From Erythrobacter sp. SG61-1L (GTDB lineage: Bacteria > Pseudomonadota > Alphaproteobacteria > Sphingomonadales > Sphingomonadaceae): 64,000 bases of DNA. The notes under the pieces are model-generated. The model was not told the origin of the DNA. It did not search any database and worked only from the letters and a program-made list of their open reading frames with translations. The stretch lies in assembly GCF_001305965.1 (NCBI RefSeq), contig NZ_JXQC01000003.1, forward strand, positions 3,248,861 to 3,312,860. The letters run 5' to 3'. Shown piece by piece: positions 8,122 through 15,434 of this stretch; the stretch's first letter is position 1; each line of letters starts with the position of its first letter. Both the position numbers and the translations under genes were made by a program.

Positions 8122-9612
8122 TCAGCCCTTCAGGACCGAGGCGTTCATCTTCTCGCGGCTGACCCAGCTGCCATGGACCTGGCTGCGCAGGGCAATGCCG
8201 GTCTTCACCTTGGCCACCGGGCCGGCGGCGACATTGCCTGCATCCACGATCCACAGTTCGGAGGAATAGTCCCCCGGGATATGCTGGGAAGGGTCGGGAT
8301 TATTCGGAATGTCCACCACGGTCAGCAGCCAGCCATCGTGGCCTGCCTCTTCGGAGGGGACATGGGCAGGTTCGCTGATCGCCGCGCCCGGCGGAACGCC
8401 CATGGCTTCGATCCGGCCATTGCCCGGCTCGATCCGCAGCAGGCAATTGAAGTTGGCGCCAACAGGGCCGCCCGGCATCGGCGGGCCGCCCTGCGGGTTC
8501 ATGCTGAGATACCACGCGACGCGGTAATTCCGGCCCTGATCGGCATCGGCCAGACGCGGCAGATCGCCCGGAGGGCCTAGCGGACGCTCCTCGATCTGCG
8601 GCTCGTCCTTCGACATGTCGATGGTCCAGCGCACCAGCCCGCCCTGCACTTCCTGCTGAGGGATGTTGATCCCGCCCGCTTCACGCATGAAGGCGAAGGC
8701 GTTGGTGCTGGTCAGGCACAGGTCGATATGAACCAGATCGCCGTCGTCATAGGCGTTGACCTCGTGGAACACGGAGACGCCGACCGGCCCCTTGATCCAC
8801 TTCATTTCCTCCACCTTGCCATAGCGGGGCATGATGCCCACCCAGCTTTCCAGATCCTGCCTGTGTGCCCAATGTGCGCCGCCGGCCTTCAGGCGGTCGA
8901 GATCGGCCAGGGTCGGGAAAATCGGCCAGATCGCGTATTTCTCGGTGATCACGAAATCGTGGATCGTGGAGAGATAGGGCTGCTGGAACCACTGCTCGGA
9001 AACAAGGTTCCCGTCCTTGTCCGCGATGCAATAGGCCACATCCGGCGTGCACAAACCGCCTGCTTCGTAACCGAAGAAGAACAATTCGCCGGTTTCGGGA
9101 TCGATGCGGGGATGGGCAGTGAAGGTTTCGGACTTCAGCGCGCCATTATAAGTCCACTTGCCGATGGTCTCGAGCGTGTGGGGATTGATCTCGTGTCCCA
9201 GCCCGTCTTCCTTGGTCATGAACAGGCGGCCGGCGTGCCAAACGGGGGTGGTGTTGGCGACGGTGCGGTCCACGCCTTCGACGCTGGGATCGTCGGTAAA
9301 GGGATTGCGATACTGGCCGAACAGTGCACGGCGGGCGGCCTTTTCGGCCTTGTAGCGATCGGTCCCGACATATTTGATGTCGAAATCCACGGCGCCGTTC
9401 TGAATGTTGAAGCGGGCCACCATGCCATCGGCATTCAAGGCAATGTCATCCTCAAACATCGGGGCGTGGGCATTGTCGGGCACGGCACGGAAGAACGCAC
9501 CGTCGACTTCGGCCGGAATCTGCCCTTCGACTTCGAGATCGCGCACGGAAATTTCCATCCGGCGGGGCTTGTTGGAACCGATGAAGTGTATGGTCTGCGG
9601 AAAGGCGTTCAT
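8122..9612 (-). CDS. Carotenoid oxygenase family, lignostilbene dioxygenase-like
   Basis: The protein has 496 residues from the ATG at 9612 (GGGAGAAG upstream). The four iron-binding histidines are visible: His167 (TAHPR), His218 (TIHDF), His283 (FHEVN) and His480 (QVHGS). Tyr101 (GQYRNP) and Lys134 (FMTKEDG) fall at the numbers I recall for the phenol-binding pair of lignostilbene dioxygenase LsdA; the recalled Phe59 is Leu here. The expected reaction is oxygen cleavage of a 4-hydroxystilbene-type double bond into two aldehydes. It has no signal peptide. It is divergent from marR with a shared operator motif and heads an operon with the two genes below it. Confidence 0.88.
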   Translation of the reverse strand: MNAFPQTIHFIGSNKPRRMEISVRDLEVEGQIPAEVDGAFFRAVPDNAHAPMFEDDIALNADGMVARFNIQNGAVDFDIKYVGTDRYKAEKAARRALFGQYRNPFTDDPSVEGVDRTVANTTPVWHAGRLFMTKEDGLGHEINPHTLETIGKWTYNGALKSETFTAHPRIDPETGELFFFGYEAGGLCTPDVAYCIADKDGNLVSEQWFQQPYLSTIHDFVITEKYAIWPIFPTLADLDRLKAGGAHWAHRQDLESWVGIMPRYGKVEEMKWIKGPVGVSVFHEVNAYDDGDLVHIDLCLTSTNAFAFMREAGGINIPQQEVQGGLVRWTIDMSKDEPQIEERPLGPPGDLPRLADADQGRNYRVAWYLSMNPQGGPPMPGGPVGANFNCLLRIEPGNGRIEAMGVPPGAAISEPAHVPSEEAGHDGWLLTVVDIPNNPDPSQHIPGDYSSELWIVDAGNVAAGPVAKVKTGIALRSQVHGSWVSREKMNASVLKG

Positions 9613-9649
9613 GCCTTGCTTCTCCCCCAAGATTGTTGTTTCCCGATCT

Positions 9650-9663
9650 TAACGAGTGTTACG
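9650..9663. promoter_or_regulatory. MarR-type operator motif, copy 1
   Basis: TAACGAGTGTTACG contains the 12-bp near-palindrome TAACG-AG-TGTTA. It lies 38 bp upstream of the lignostilbene-dioxygenase-like start and upstream of the divergent marR gene. The same 14 bases occur inverted at 19146-19159, and a variant occurs at 14559-14570. Confidence 0.65.
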
Positions 9664-9780
9664 ATTGCTGCCAAGGCCGAACGCCGGATCGGTTCGCAGT
9701 CGGGCCAGAGTGAAGAATATGGTGGATTTGGCAGCGGAGTCGATTGACCGCAAGGCTGTCAAACGCGAGGGATGGGTGCC

Positions 9781-10293
9781 ATGGCAACTAGGGTGGCAGA
9801 AAAGAAGACGCGCAATCCGCAGCCTGACAGGGCCCGGATGCTGCATCAGCTGTTGAAGCTGACCAACGTGCTGATGACGCCGTTTTCCACGCATCTTGCG
9901 GATCGCTACAAGATCAGCCTCAATGAATTCCGCTTGCTGATGACCATCGGCGCGCTGGGCGCGACAGCCAGTCACGAGGTGGCGGATCTGACCGGGGTTA
10001 ACGTGATGAGCGTCAGCCGCGCGGTCGCCACGCTGGAGCGTAACGGCCGTATCAGTGTCGCGACCGATCCGGCCAACCGTCGCCGCAAGGTGCTGACGCT
10101 GACCGAAGAGGGCCGCCGCCTTTACGAGATCATGCGCCCCCAAAGTCAGAAGGTGGCCGAATATCTCTTCAGCGAGCTTGATTGCGGCGACGTTGTGGCG
10201 CTGGAGCGCATTCTGGACCGGTTGATCGATACGCTGGAATCGCGCGATGAAGGGGGCAACTGGCGCTTCCTGGAAGAAACACGGCCGGATTGA
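9781..10293 (+). CDS. MarR-family regulator
   Basis: The protein has 170 residues from the ATG at 9781 (GAGGG 9 bases upstream); the ATG at 9772 is the alternative. The winged helix-turn-helix spans about residues 44-106, with SLNEFRLLMTIGALG, SHEVADLTGVNVMSVSRAVATLERNG and the wing DPANRRRKVLTLTEEG. It is divergent from the carotenoid-oxygenase-family gene. It is the best candidate to read the TAACR-NN-YGTTA sites at 9.65, 14.56 and 19.15 kb, with a phenolic compound as the likely inducer (inference). Confidence 0.9.
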   Translation: MATRVAEKKTRNPQPDRARMLHQLLKLTNVLMTPFSTHLADRYKISLNEFRLLMTIGALGATASHEVADLTGVNVMSVSRAVATLERNGRISVATDPANRRRKVLTLTEEGRRLYEIMRPQSQKVAEYLFSELDCGDVVALERILDRLIDTLESRDEGGNWRFLEETRPD

Positions 10294-10296
10294 TTT

Positions 10297-10848
10297 TCAG
10301 GCCGCCGCTTCGAAGCCCGCAATCAATGCCTTGAGTGCATCCTCGAAAGCGTGATCCGTCGGCAGATGCGCGGCGAATTGGCTCGCGCGGGGTGATTTTT
10401 CGAACACCATCCAGCCCGTGACCAATGCCTGAATCGCAGCCTGCTTTGTCTGGGCCTGCGGACCGTCCAGCCCGGCTTCCGACATCAAGTGCCGCAACTG
10501 CGTACCGATGCTTTCCTGCACGGTCTCGTCCGGTTCCACGATGGACAGCAGGGCGGCGACGTCCCGCGTTTCCGACTGCTTGCGGCGCAGGGCATGGCCG
10601 AATGCTTCCAGCCATTCGTTCCCATAAAGGCCGGGCGGGATGGTTTTCAGCGCCTCCCCGAAGATCGCGGCGGATAGCAGGGCCAGCAGATGCCCCTTGT
10701 CGCCCACATGGCGCGCCAGTGAGGGCGCACGTGCGCCAAGCCGCTCCGCGATCCGGCGCAGGCTGACAGCCTCCAGCCCGCCCTCATTCAGCAGGGTGAT
10801 CGCCTCGCGCACGATCATCTCGCGATTCAGCTTTCCGGGAGGTGCCAT
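10297..10848 (-). CDS. TetR-family transcriptional regulator
   Basis: The protein has 183 residues from the ATG at 10848; an in-frame ATG at 10878 would add ten residues. The HTH is LLNEGGLEAVSLRRIAERLGARAPSLARHVGDKGHL, and a helical C-terminal domain with TGWMVFEKSPRASQF follows. The HTH resembles that of the TetR at 5996-6625, with ARHVGDKGHL matching YWHFRDKGEL. It is divergent from a second Rieske oxygenase with a palindrome between them. It ends 3 bp from the stop of marR. Confidence 0.87.
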   Translation of the reverse strand: MAPPGKLNREMIVREAITLLNEGGLEAVSLRRIAERLGARAPSLARHVGDKGHLLALLSAAIFGEALKTIPPGLYGNEWLEAFGHALRRKQSETRDVAALLSIVEPDETVQESIGTQLRHLMSEAGLDGPQAQTKQAAIQALVTGWMVFEKSPRASQFAAHLPTDHAFEDALKALIAGFEAAA

Positions 10849-10882
10849 GGGCCGGACATCCGATGGAACTGGACGCATTGCA

Positions 10883-10899
10883 AGCTTACAGCGTAAGCT
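10883..10899. promoter_or_regulatory. TetR-type operator between TetR and second Rieske gene
   Basis: AGCTTACAGCGTAAGCT is a perfect 7-bp inverted repeat with a 3-bp centre. It lies 35 bp from the TetR ATG and 52 bp upstream of the Rieske ATG. Its half-site (CTTAC) resembles that of the palindrome at 5963-5977 (CTTAAC). Confidence 0.65.
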
Positions 10900-10950
10900 A
10901 TCGACATCAAGGCGCTGGCGACTCGACCGGCGCGATGTGGGAGATCGTGG

Positions 10951-12003
10951 ATGTATCCGTTCCGGAAGGGCAGTTTTGCGCCGCGCAATGCATGGTATGT
11001 CGCGGCGTTCGCCAAGGATGTCGGGCGCGAGCTGGTTTCACGCACAATCCTCAACACGCCGGTGGTGATGTTCCGCAAGGAGAATGGCGACGCCGTGGCG
11101 CTGGACGGGCGCTGCCCGCATCGGCACTTCCCGCTGGGCAAGAGCTGCCTCAAGGGCGACACTATCGTTTGCGGCTATCACGGCATCGCCTTCGGGGCCG
11201 ATGGGCAATGCGTTGATGTGCCGAGCCAGACCCATGTACCCAAGGCCATCCGCGTGCCTGCCTATCCGCTGGTGGAGCACGGCATGTGGCTGTGGATCTG
11301 GGTGGGCGATGCGGACAAGGCCGATCCGGCGCTGATCCCATCGCTGGAGGAAATCGGCCTGGTCGGGCAGGGCCTGACGGGGCACGAGATGTTCTTCCAT
11401 GAAGTCGCCTGCCGCTATCAGCTGCTGAACGACAATCTGTTCGACCTGTCGCACCTGGCCTTCCTGCACGGCACCAGCATTGGCACGCTGGAGAACGCCT
11501 CGACACCGGAAGAACTCACCAAGCGGCCCGGTTTCGTCTCCAGCATGCGGCATATCCGCAATGCTCCCAATCCGCCGCTGATGCATTCGCTGGGCGTCTA
11601 TCCCACGGACCGGATAGACCGTTCGATGGGCATGGAAAGCTACCTGCCTGCCTTCCACAGCGGGATCACGCTGGTGCGTTATCCTGAAGATCATCCGCAG
11701 GCGCCGGGCGAGCATATCTCGACAAATCGCGTCTATCACGCGATCACCCCGTCAACGCCGCGCAGCAGCTATTACCATTTTGCCGTGGCGGTGGACGATA
11801 CGGTGGATGTGGCGAAGATGGCCCGCAATCTGGCGCCCGTGATCGACGAGGATATCTTCGCATCGGTGGAGATCGAAAAGATCATCGATCTCTATGACGG
11901 TGAACCGCCCGCCGAACTGATGGTGAAAAGCGATCAGAATGCAGTAGAAGGCCGCCGCATGTTGCAAGCCATGATGGATGCGGAGGCTCAGTTTGCCGGA
12001 TAA
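10951..12003 (+). CDS. Rieske non-haem iron oxygenase, VanA-like (second copy)
   Basis: This 350-residue protein has Rieske ligands Cys55, His57, Cys74 and His77 (CPHRHFPLGKSC...CGYHG). The catalytic iron region is NDNLFDLSHLAFLHGTS. It starts with the family's typical PRNAWYVAAF. A GGGAG site lies upstream of the ATG. It should act as the oxygenase part of an O-demethylase or ring hydroxylase, needing an electron-transfer reductase not seen in this window. Four bases downstream starts a SnoaL-like gene, which could be a beta-like partner since ring-hydroxylase beta subunits share that fold. Confidence 0.92.
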   Translation: MYPFRKGSFAPRNAWYVAAFAKDVGRELVSRTILNTPVVMFRKENGDAVALDGRCPHRHFPLGKSCLKGDTIVCGYHGIAFGADGQCVDVPSQTHVPKAIRVPAYPLVEHGMWLWIWVGDADKADPALIPSLEEIGLVGQGLTGHEMFFHEVACRYQLLNDNLFDLSHLAFLHGTSIGTLENASTPEELTKRPGFVSSMRHIRNAPNPPLMHSLGVYPTDRIDRSMGMESYLPAFHSGITLVRYPEDHPQAPGEHISTNRVYHAITPSTPRSSYYHFAVAVDDTVDVAKMARNLAPVIDEDIFASVEIEKIIDLYDGEPPAELMVKSDQNAVEGRRMLQAMMDAEAQFAG

Positions 12004-12007
12004 TGGA

Positions 12008-12436
12008 ATGAGCGCGGAAACCCGCCGCGCGATAGAGGCGGATTGTACCCGCCTGATCAATCTCTACGCCAATCTCAACGATGCGCAGGACTGGCCTTCC
12101 GTGGCGCAGCTCTATGCCGAAGATGCCCTGTTTCGCCGCCCGAGCGGTGGGGACCCGGTTGTCGGGCGCGAAGCGATCCTGGCCAGCTTCCTCGCCCGCG
12201 CGCCGCGTGCCCAGCGCCATGTGATCGCCAATACTGTGGTGGACGTGGTGAGCGAGACGGAGGCGACCGCCTTCAGCGCGATCATCCTCTATCAGGGGGA
12301 CCTGACCGACGATGGCAGCCTGCCCGCCCAGAGCGCGAATTCGCCGCTGGTCGGCTGGTATCGCGACCGGATGGTGCTGACCGGCGAAGGCTGGAAATTC
12401 GCCGAGCGGGCAGGCGGGCTGGACTTCAGGCCGTAG
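12008..12436 (+). CDS. SnoaL-like (NTF2-fold) protein after Rieske gene
   Basis: This 142-residue protein has the layout of SnoaL_4: RRAIEADCTRLINLYANLNDAQDWPSVAQLYAEDALF, VVGREAILASF, and a C-terminal SPLVGWYRDRMVLTGEGWKFAER. The ATG at 12008 is four bases after the Rieske stop, so the genes are co-transcribed. An earlier in-frame start at 11978 lies within the Rieske gene and is unlikely. It may be an auxiliary or beta-like subunit, or an independent isomerase. Its 3' end overlaps the converging MFS gene by 11 bp. Confidence 0.82.
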   Translation: MSAETRRAIEADCTRLINLYANLNDAQDWPSVAQLYAEDALFRRPSGGDPVVGREAILASFLARAPRAQRHVIANTVVDVVSETEATAFSAIILYQGDLTDDGSLPAQSANSPLVGWYRDRMVLTGEGWKFAERAGGLDFRP

Positions 12437-13622
12437 CCTTCGGTCCACTGCCGCCCTGCATTACCCGCGGAACCATCAGCGCCAGCACCCCGCACAGGGC
12501 GGCAGGCGCAACCAGCACGAGGAAGTAGCCGCCGGGAGAGATCCCGGCGTCTATCAGTTTCGCCCCGAAGATCGGCGCGGCAATGGCGCCTACGCGCGAT
12601 ACGGCAACTGCCGTGCCGATCGCGGTGGACAGCACGCTCGACGGGAACAGCTTTGGGCTGAGCGCCATCAGTGCGCCGTGAATGCCGGCGATCCCGCCGC
12701 CGCCGATCATGATGAGCGCTGCCCAGAGCGGCACTTCCATCGGCGATGCCCAGACGGCGAAGAAGGCTAGCGCAATCACGCTATAGCCCAGCGCCAGCGT
12801 CAGGCCAGGCTTCCACCGGTCGATCAGGAAGGCCAGCAGGATGCTGACCGGTAGTCCCGCCCCCTGCATCAGGCCTTGCAGGCGCGACGGCAGTTCAGCG
12901 CCGAAAACATCCTCCGGCAGCACGATGGGCATCCAGCGCACCAGCATATAGAGGGCCACGGCATTGACCATATAGGCGGCCGCGAACAGCGCCATCGGGA
13001 AGATCAGCGGCGGGCGGGTGAGGGCAAGCAGCGGCACCTTGGCGCGCTGTTCGGCCCCGGCGGGCCGCCCGCCCTCCAGAACGATGGCCAGTCCAATGCC
13101 CAGCACCAATGCGATAGTGGCCGGCACAAAGAACAGCATCTGCCAGCCGCCCCAACTGACTACTTCGGGAGCGGTGAAGCCTGCCACCATCGCGCCGATG
13201 GCGATCCCGGCGGACACGACTGCCATGATGGTGGAGCGCTTGCCTTCGGGGGCGACTTCGCTCGACAGGGCCGAGACATTGGCAAGGCACGATCCCAATG
13301 CCAGCCCGGTGAGCAGGCGCCAGAAGGCGAAATGGCTGATGTCGGTGGAAAAGGCCGTGGCGGCCGTGGCTACGGAAATTGCCAGAACTCCGCCCACGAT
13401 GATCGGTTTGCGGCCGATCCGGTCGCCCAGCGGGGCGATCAGGAAGGCACCTGCGCCGAGGCCGAGGAGGTCCGCCGACTGGACGATGGCGAAGCTGGTC
13501 GGCTCCACACCCATTTCAGGCGCCAGCCAACGCAGGGCGAGCGACATGGCATTGAGATCGTATCCGTCGATCACCATCACCCCGGCCATCAGGATGAGGG
13601 CAAGGATAGTCCGCCCGTTCAC
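12426..13622 (-). CDS. MFS transporter
   Basis: The protein has 398 residues with about twelve membrane segments. It carries the MFS loop signature GDRIGRKPIIVGG after TM2, and DGYDLNAMSLALRWL in TM1, which resembles the aromatic acid:H+ symporter (AAHS) group. The start is the GTG at 13622, overlapping the stop of the DUF8021-like gene (GTGA). The longer upstream frame encodes basic, non-membrane sequence. It probably imports an aromatic acid or related intermediate across the inner membrane, judged by subgroup and context. Confidence 0.85.
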   Translation of the reverse strand: MNGRTILALILMAGVMVIDGYDLNAMSLALRWLAPEMGVEPTSFAIVQSADLLGLGAGAFLIAPLGDRIGRKPIIVGGVLAISVATAATAFSTDISHFAFWRLLTGLALGSCLANVSALSSEVAPEGKRSTIMAVVSAGIAIGAMVAGFTAPEVVSWGGWQMLFFVPATIALVLGIGLAIVLEGGRPAGAEQRAKVPLLALTRPPLIFPMALFAAAYMVNAVALYMLVRWMPIVLPEDVFGAELPSRLQGLMQGAGLPVSILLAFLIDRWKPGLTLALGYSVIALAFFAVWASPMEVPLWAALIMIGGGGIAGIHGALMALSPKLFPSSVLSTAIGTAVAVSRVGAIAAPIFGAKLIDAGISPGGYFLVLVAPAALCGVLALMVPRVMQGGSGPKATA

Positions 13623-14491
13623 GTAATCGGCTCCCCGCGGGAATCCCACGGCGAGGGCATGTGATAGGGCACGGTAAGGAAATCGGCCTCGATCTGCTCG
13701 ATGGCTCCGGCGCGAATCTTGAAGGCTTCGGCCAGATAATAGGAATGCGGGCGACGTACGGGGCTGGAGGCGGGCGTGCCGTCCGTCAGCGTGTAATCGC
13801 CTACGATCCCGCAATGGTCGATGAAGCCATAGGCGAGCACGATGCCGCGTTCTTCATCCACCAGCGGGAAGCGGCGGCCGCGCAGGCGGTCGTCATAGCG
13901 ATACCAGCCCATGCGGAACTGTTCCTCGCAGCCCAGCCGCGCGATGGGCAAAGGGAATTCCTGATTATTGGTGGTCTGCACCCCGTTCTCCACCCGGTTG
14001 CAGGTGGGGAAGAAGCGGGTGCGGATCGTGCCGTCATTGCGCTCGATCGTTTCGAAATAGCCATTGGCGATTTCCAGCAATTCCTCGCGGGAGGAACTCT
14101 CACCGGCGGGAACGAGGGCCTCCATCGCGGGCTTGCGTTCGAATTTCTGGCCGAGGAAAGGGAAGCCTTCATCCGCATTGCGGGCGACCACGGTCTCCAC
14201 TTCCGCGATCTTCCCATCCTGCACTCCCAGCCGGATCGCGGCGGGTGAGGTGGCATTGGTTTCTTCGACGCAAGTGAACAATGCGACCTGCCCGGTCTTC
14301 ACATCGGCGAAACGGAGATCATAGGGCCCTTGCCCGGTGATGGTGTTCCACAGCCCGTCGCCCGGCTCCAGCCGCACGTTGTTTTCTGAGATGAAGGGGG
14401 CGTCGGCCCAGCGAACTTTCGCAGAATCGCGGGCATTCAGCCCTGCGAGATACATATCGAGCGCGGAATAAAGCTCGTCGCGGCTGGCCAT
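13619..14491 (-). CDS. DUF8021-like protein without signal peptide
   Basis: The protein has 290 residues from the ATG at 14491, with GGGGGAAG upstream. It shares LEPGDGLWNTITG, TCNRVENGVQTTNNQEFPL, LGCEEQFRMG and RRFPLVDEERGIV with the secreted paralogue at 3800-4771, but begins MASRDELYSALDMYL and lacks a signal, so it should be cytoplasmic. It is coupled to the MFS gene by a GTGA overlap. Its promoter region holds motif copy 2 (14559-14570), shared with the divergent SDR. The function is unknown. Confidence 0.72.
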   Translation of the reverse strand: MASRDELYSALDMYLAGLNARDSAKVRWADAPFISENNVRLEPGDGLWNTITGQGPYDLRFADVKTGQVALFTCVEETNATSPAAIRLGVQDGKIAEVETVVARNADEGFPFLGQKFERKPAMEALVPAGESSSREELLEIANGYFETIERNDGTIRTRFFPTCNRVENGVQTTNNQEFPLPIARLGCEEQFRMGWYRYDDRLRGRRFPLVDEERGIVLAYGFIDHCGIVGDYTLTDGTPASSPVRRPHSYYLAEAFKIRAGAIEQIEADFLTVPYHMPSPWDSRGEPIT

Positions 14492-14558
14492 TTCTTCCCC
14501 CTTCTTCGTGGCGGGTTTATCGTCCCGCGCTTGACTCGGCACGATGCTAGAACAAAAG

Positions 14559-14570
14559 TAACGTCCGTTA
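14559..14570. promoter_or_regulatory. MarR-type operator motif, copy 2
   Basis: TAACGTCCGTTA is a perfect 5-bp inverted repeat around TC. It lies in the 134-bp gap between the divergent DUF8021-like and SDR starts and matches the form of copies 1 and 3. Confidence 0.6.
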
Positions 14571-14625
14571 AAGTCATGCCGCGATGCTTCACCCTATCGA
14601 AGCAGGAAGCGGCAGGGGAGAGGGT

Positions 14626-15390
14626 ATGGATCCGGCAGGCAAGATCGCCATTGTCAGCGGCGGCAATTCGGGGCTTGGAGAAGGGGGCGTGAAGTGCCTC
14701 CTCGCGGCGGGCGCCGAGGTTGTTTCATTCGATGTTTCGGGTGATGCGCCACAGGGCGCGGAATTCATCCGTTGCGATGTGAGCGATGAGGCTTCGGTCA
14801 AGGCTGCTGTCGATCAGGTGATCGAACGGCATGGCCGGATCGACATCCTGCTCAACAATGCGGGAATCGGCGGGCTTGGCCCGGTCGCCACGCCCGAAGG
14901 CCCGGGTGACATGGCGGCTTTCCGCGCGATAATCGGGGTCAACCTGCTGGGCGCGACCCAGCTTGTCGCCCATGTGGCGCATCGGATGATGGCAAATGAG
15001 CCCTCCGGCCCGGATGGCGAACGCGGGGTGATCGTGAACACCTGTTCCATCGCCAGTTTCGAAGGGCAGGAAGGGATGGGCGCCTATACCGCGTCCAAAT
15101 CCGCGCTGGCCGCGCTTACGCTGGTCTGGGCGCGCGATCTTTCGCACCATGCGATCCGGGTGAACGGCGTTGCGCCGGGCTTCATGGATACGCCGATGGT
15201 GGCGATGCTTCCGCCTGATTTCGTGGCGGAATTGCTGGCCGACAATGAATTTCCCAAGCGCGCAGGCCGTGCGGAGGAATATGGCCAGGTGGCGGAATTC
15301 CTCATCCGCACGCCGCTGATCAATGGCGAAGTCATCCGGCTCGACGCGGGTGCACGCCCGCCCGCGCGCACCAAATGGGCCGCCGGCTGA
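14626..15390 (+). CDS. Short-chain dehydrogenase/reductase (SDR)
   Basis: The protein has 254 residues from the ATG at 14626 (GGGGAGAGGG upstream). The dinucleotide-binding motif GGNSGLG is at residues 11-17, then LLNNAGIGGLG, the catalytic YTASK, and APGFMDTPM. Its layout, with an extended EPSGPDGERGVIVNTCSIASFEGQ segment, recalls type-2 3-hydroxyacyl-CoA dehydrogenases (HSD10-like). Possible substrates are a side-chain hydroxyacyl-CoA or a benzylic alcohol. It is the first gene of a run through the flavoprotein, cytochrome and Tat-type protein. Confidence 0.9.
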   Translation: MDPAGKIAIVSGGNSGLGEGGVKCLLAAGAEVVSFDVSGDAPQGAEFIRCDVSDEASVKAAVDQVIERHGRIDILLNNAGIGGLGPVATPEGPGDMAAFRAIIGVNLLGATQLVAHVAHRMMANEPSGPDGERGVIVNTCSIASFEGQEGMGAYTASKSALAALTLVWARDLSHHAIRVNGVAPGFMDTPMVAMLPPDFVAELLADNEFPKRAGRAEEYGQVAEFLIRTPLINGEVIRLDAGARPPARTKWAAG

Positions 15391-15434
15391 ACGGCACCGA
15401 ACAGGCACTCAAAGGGACATAAAGGCACCCAATC

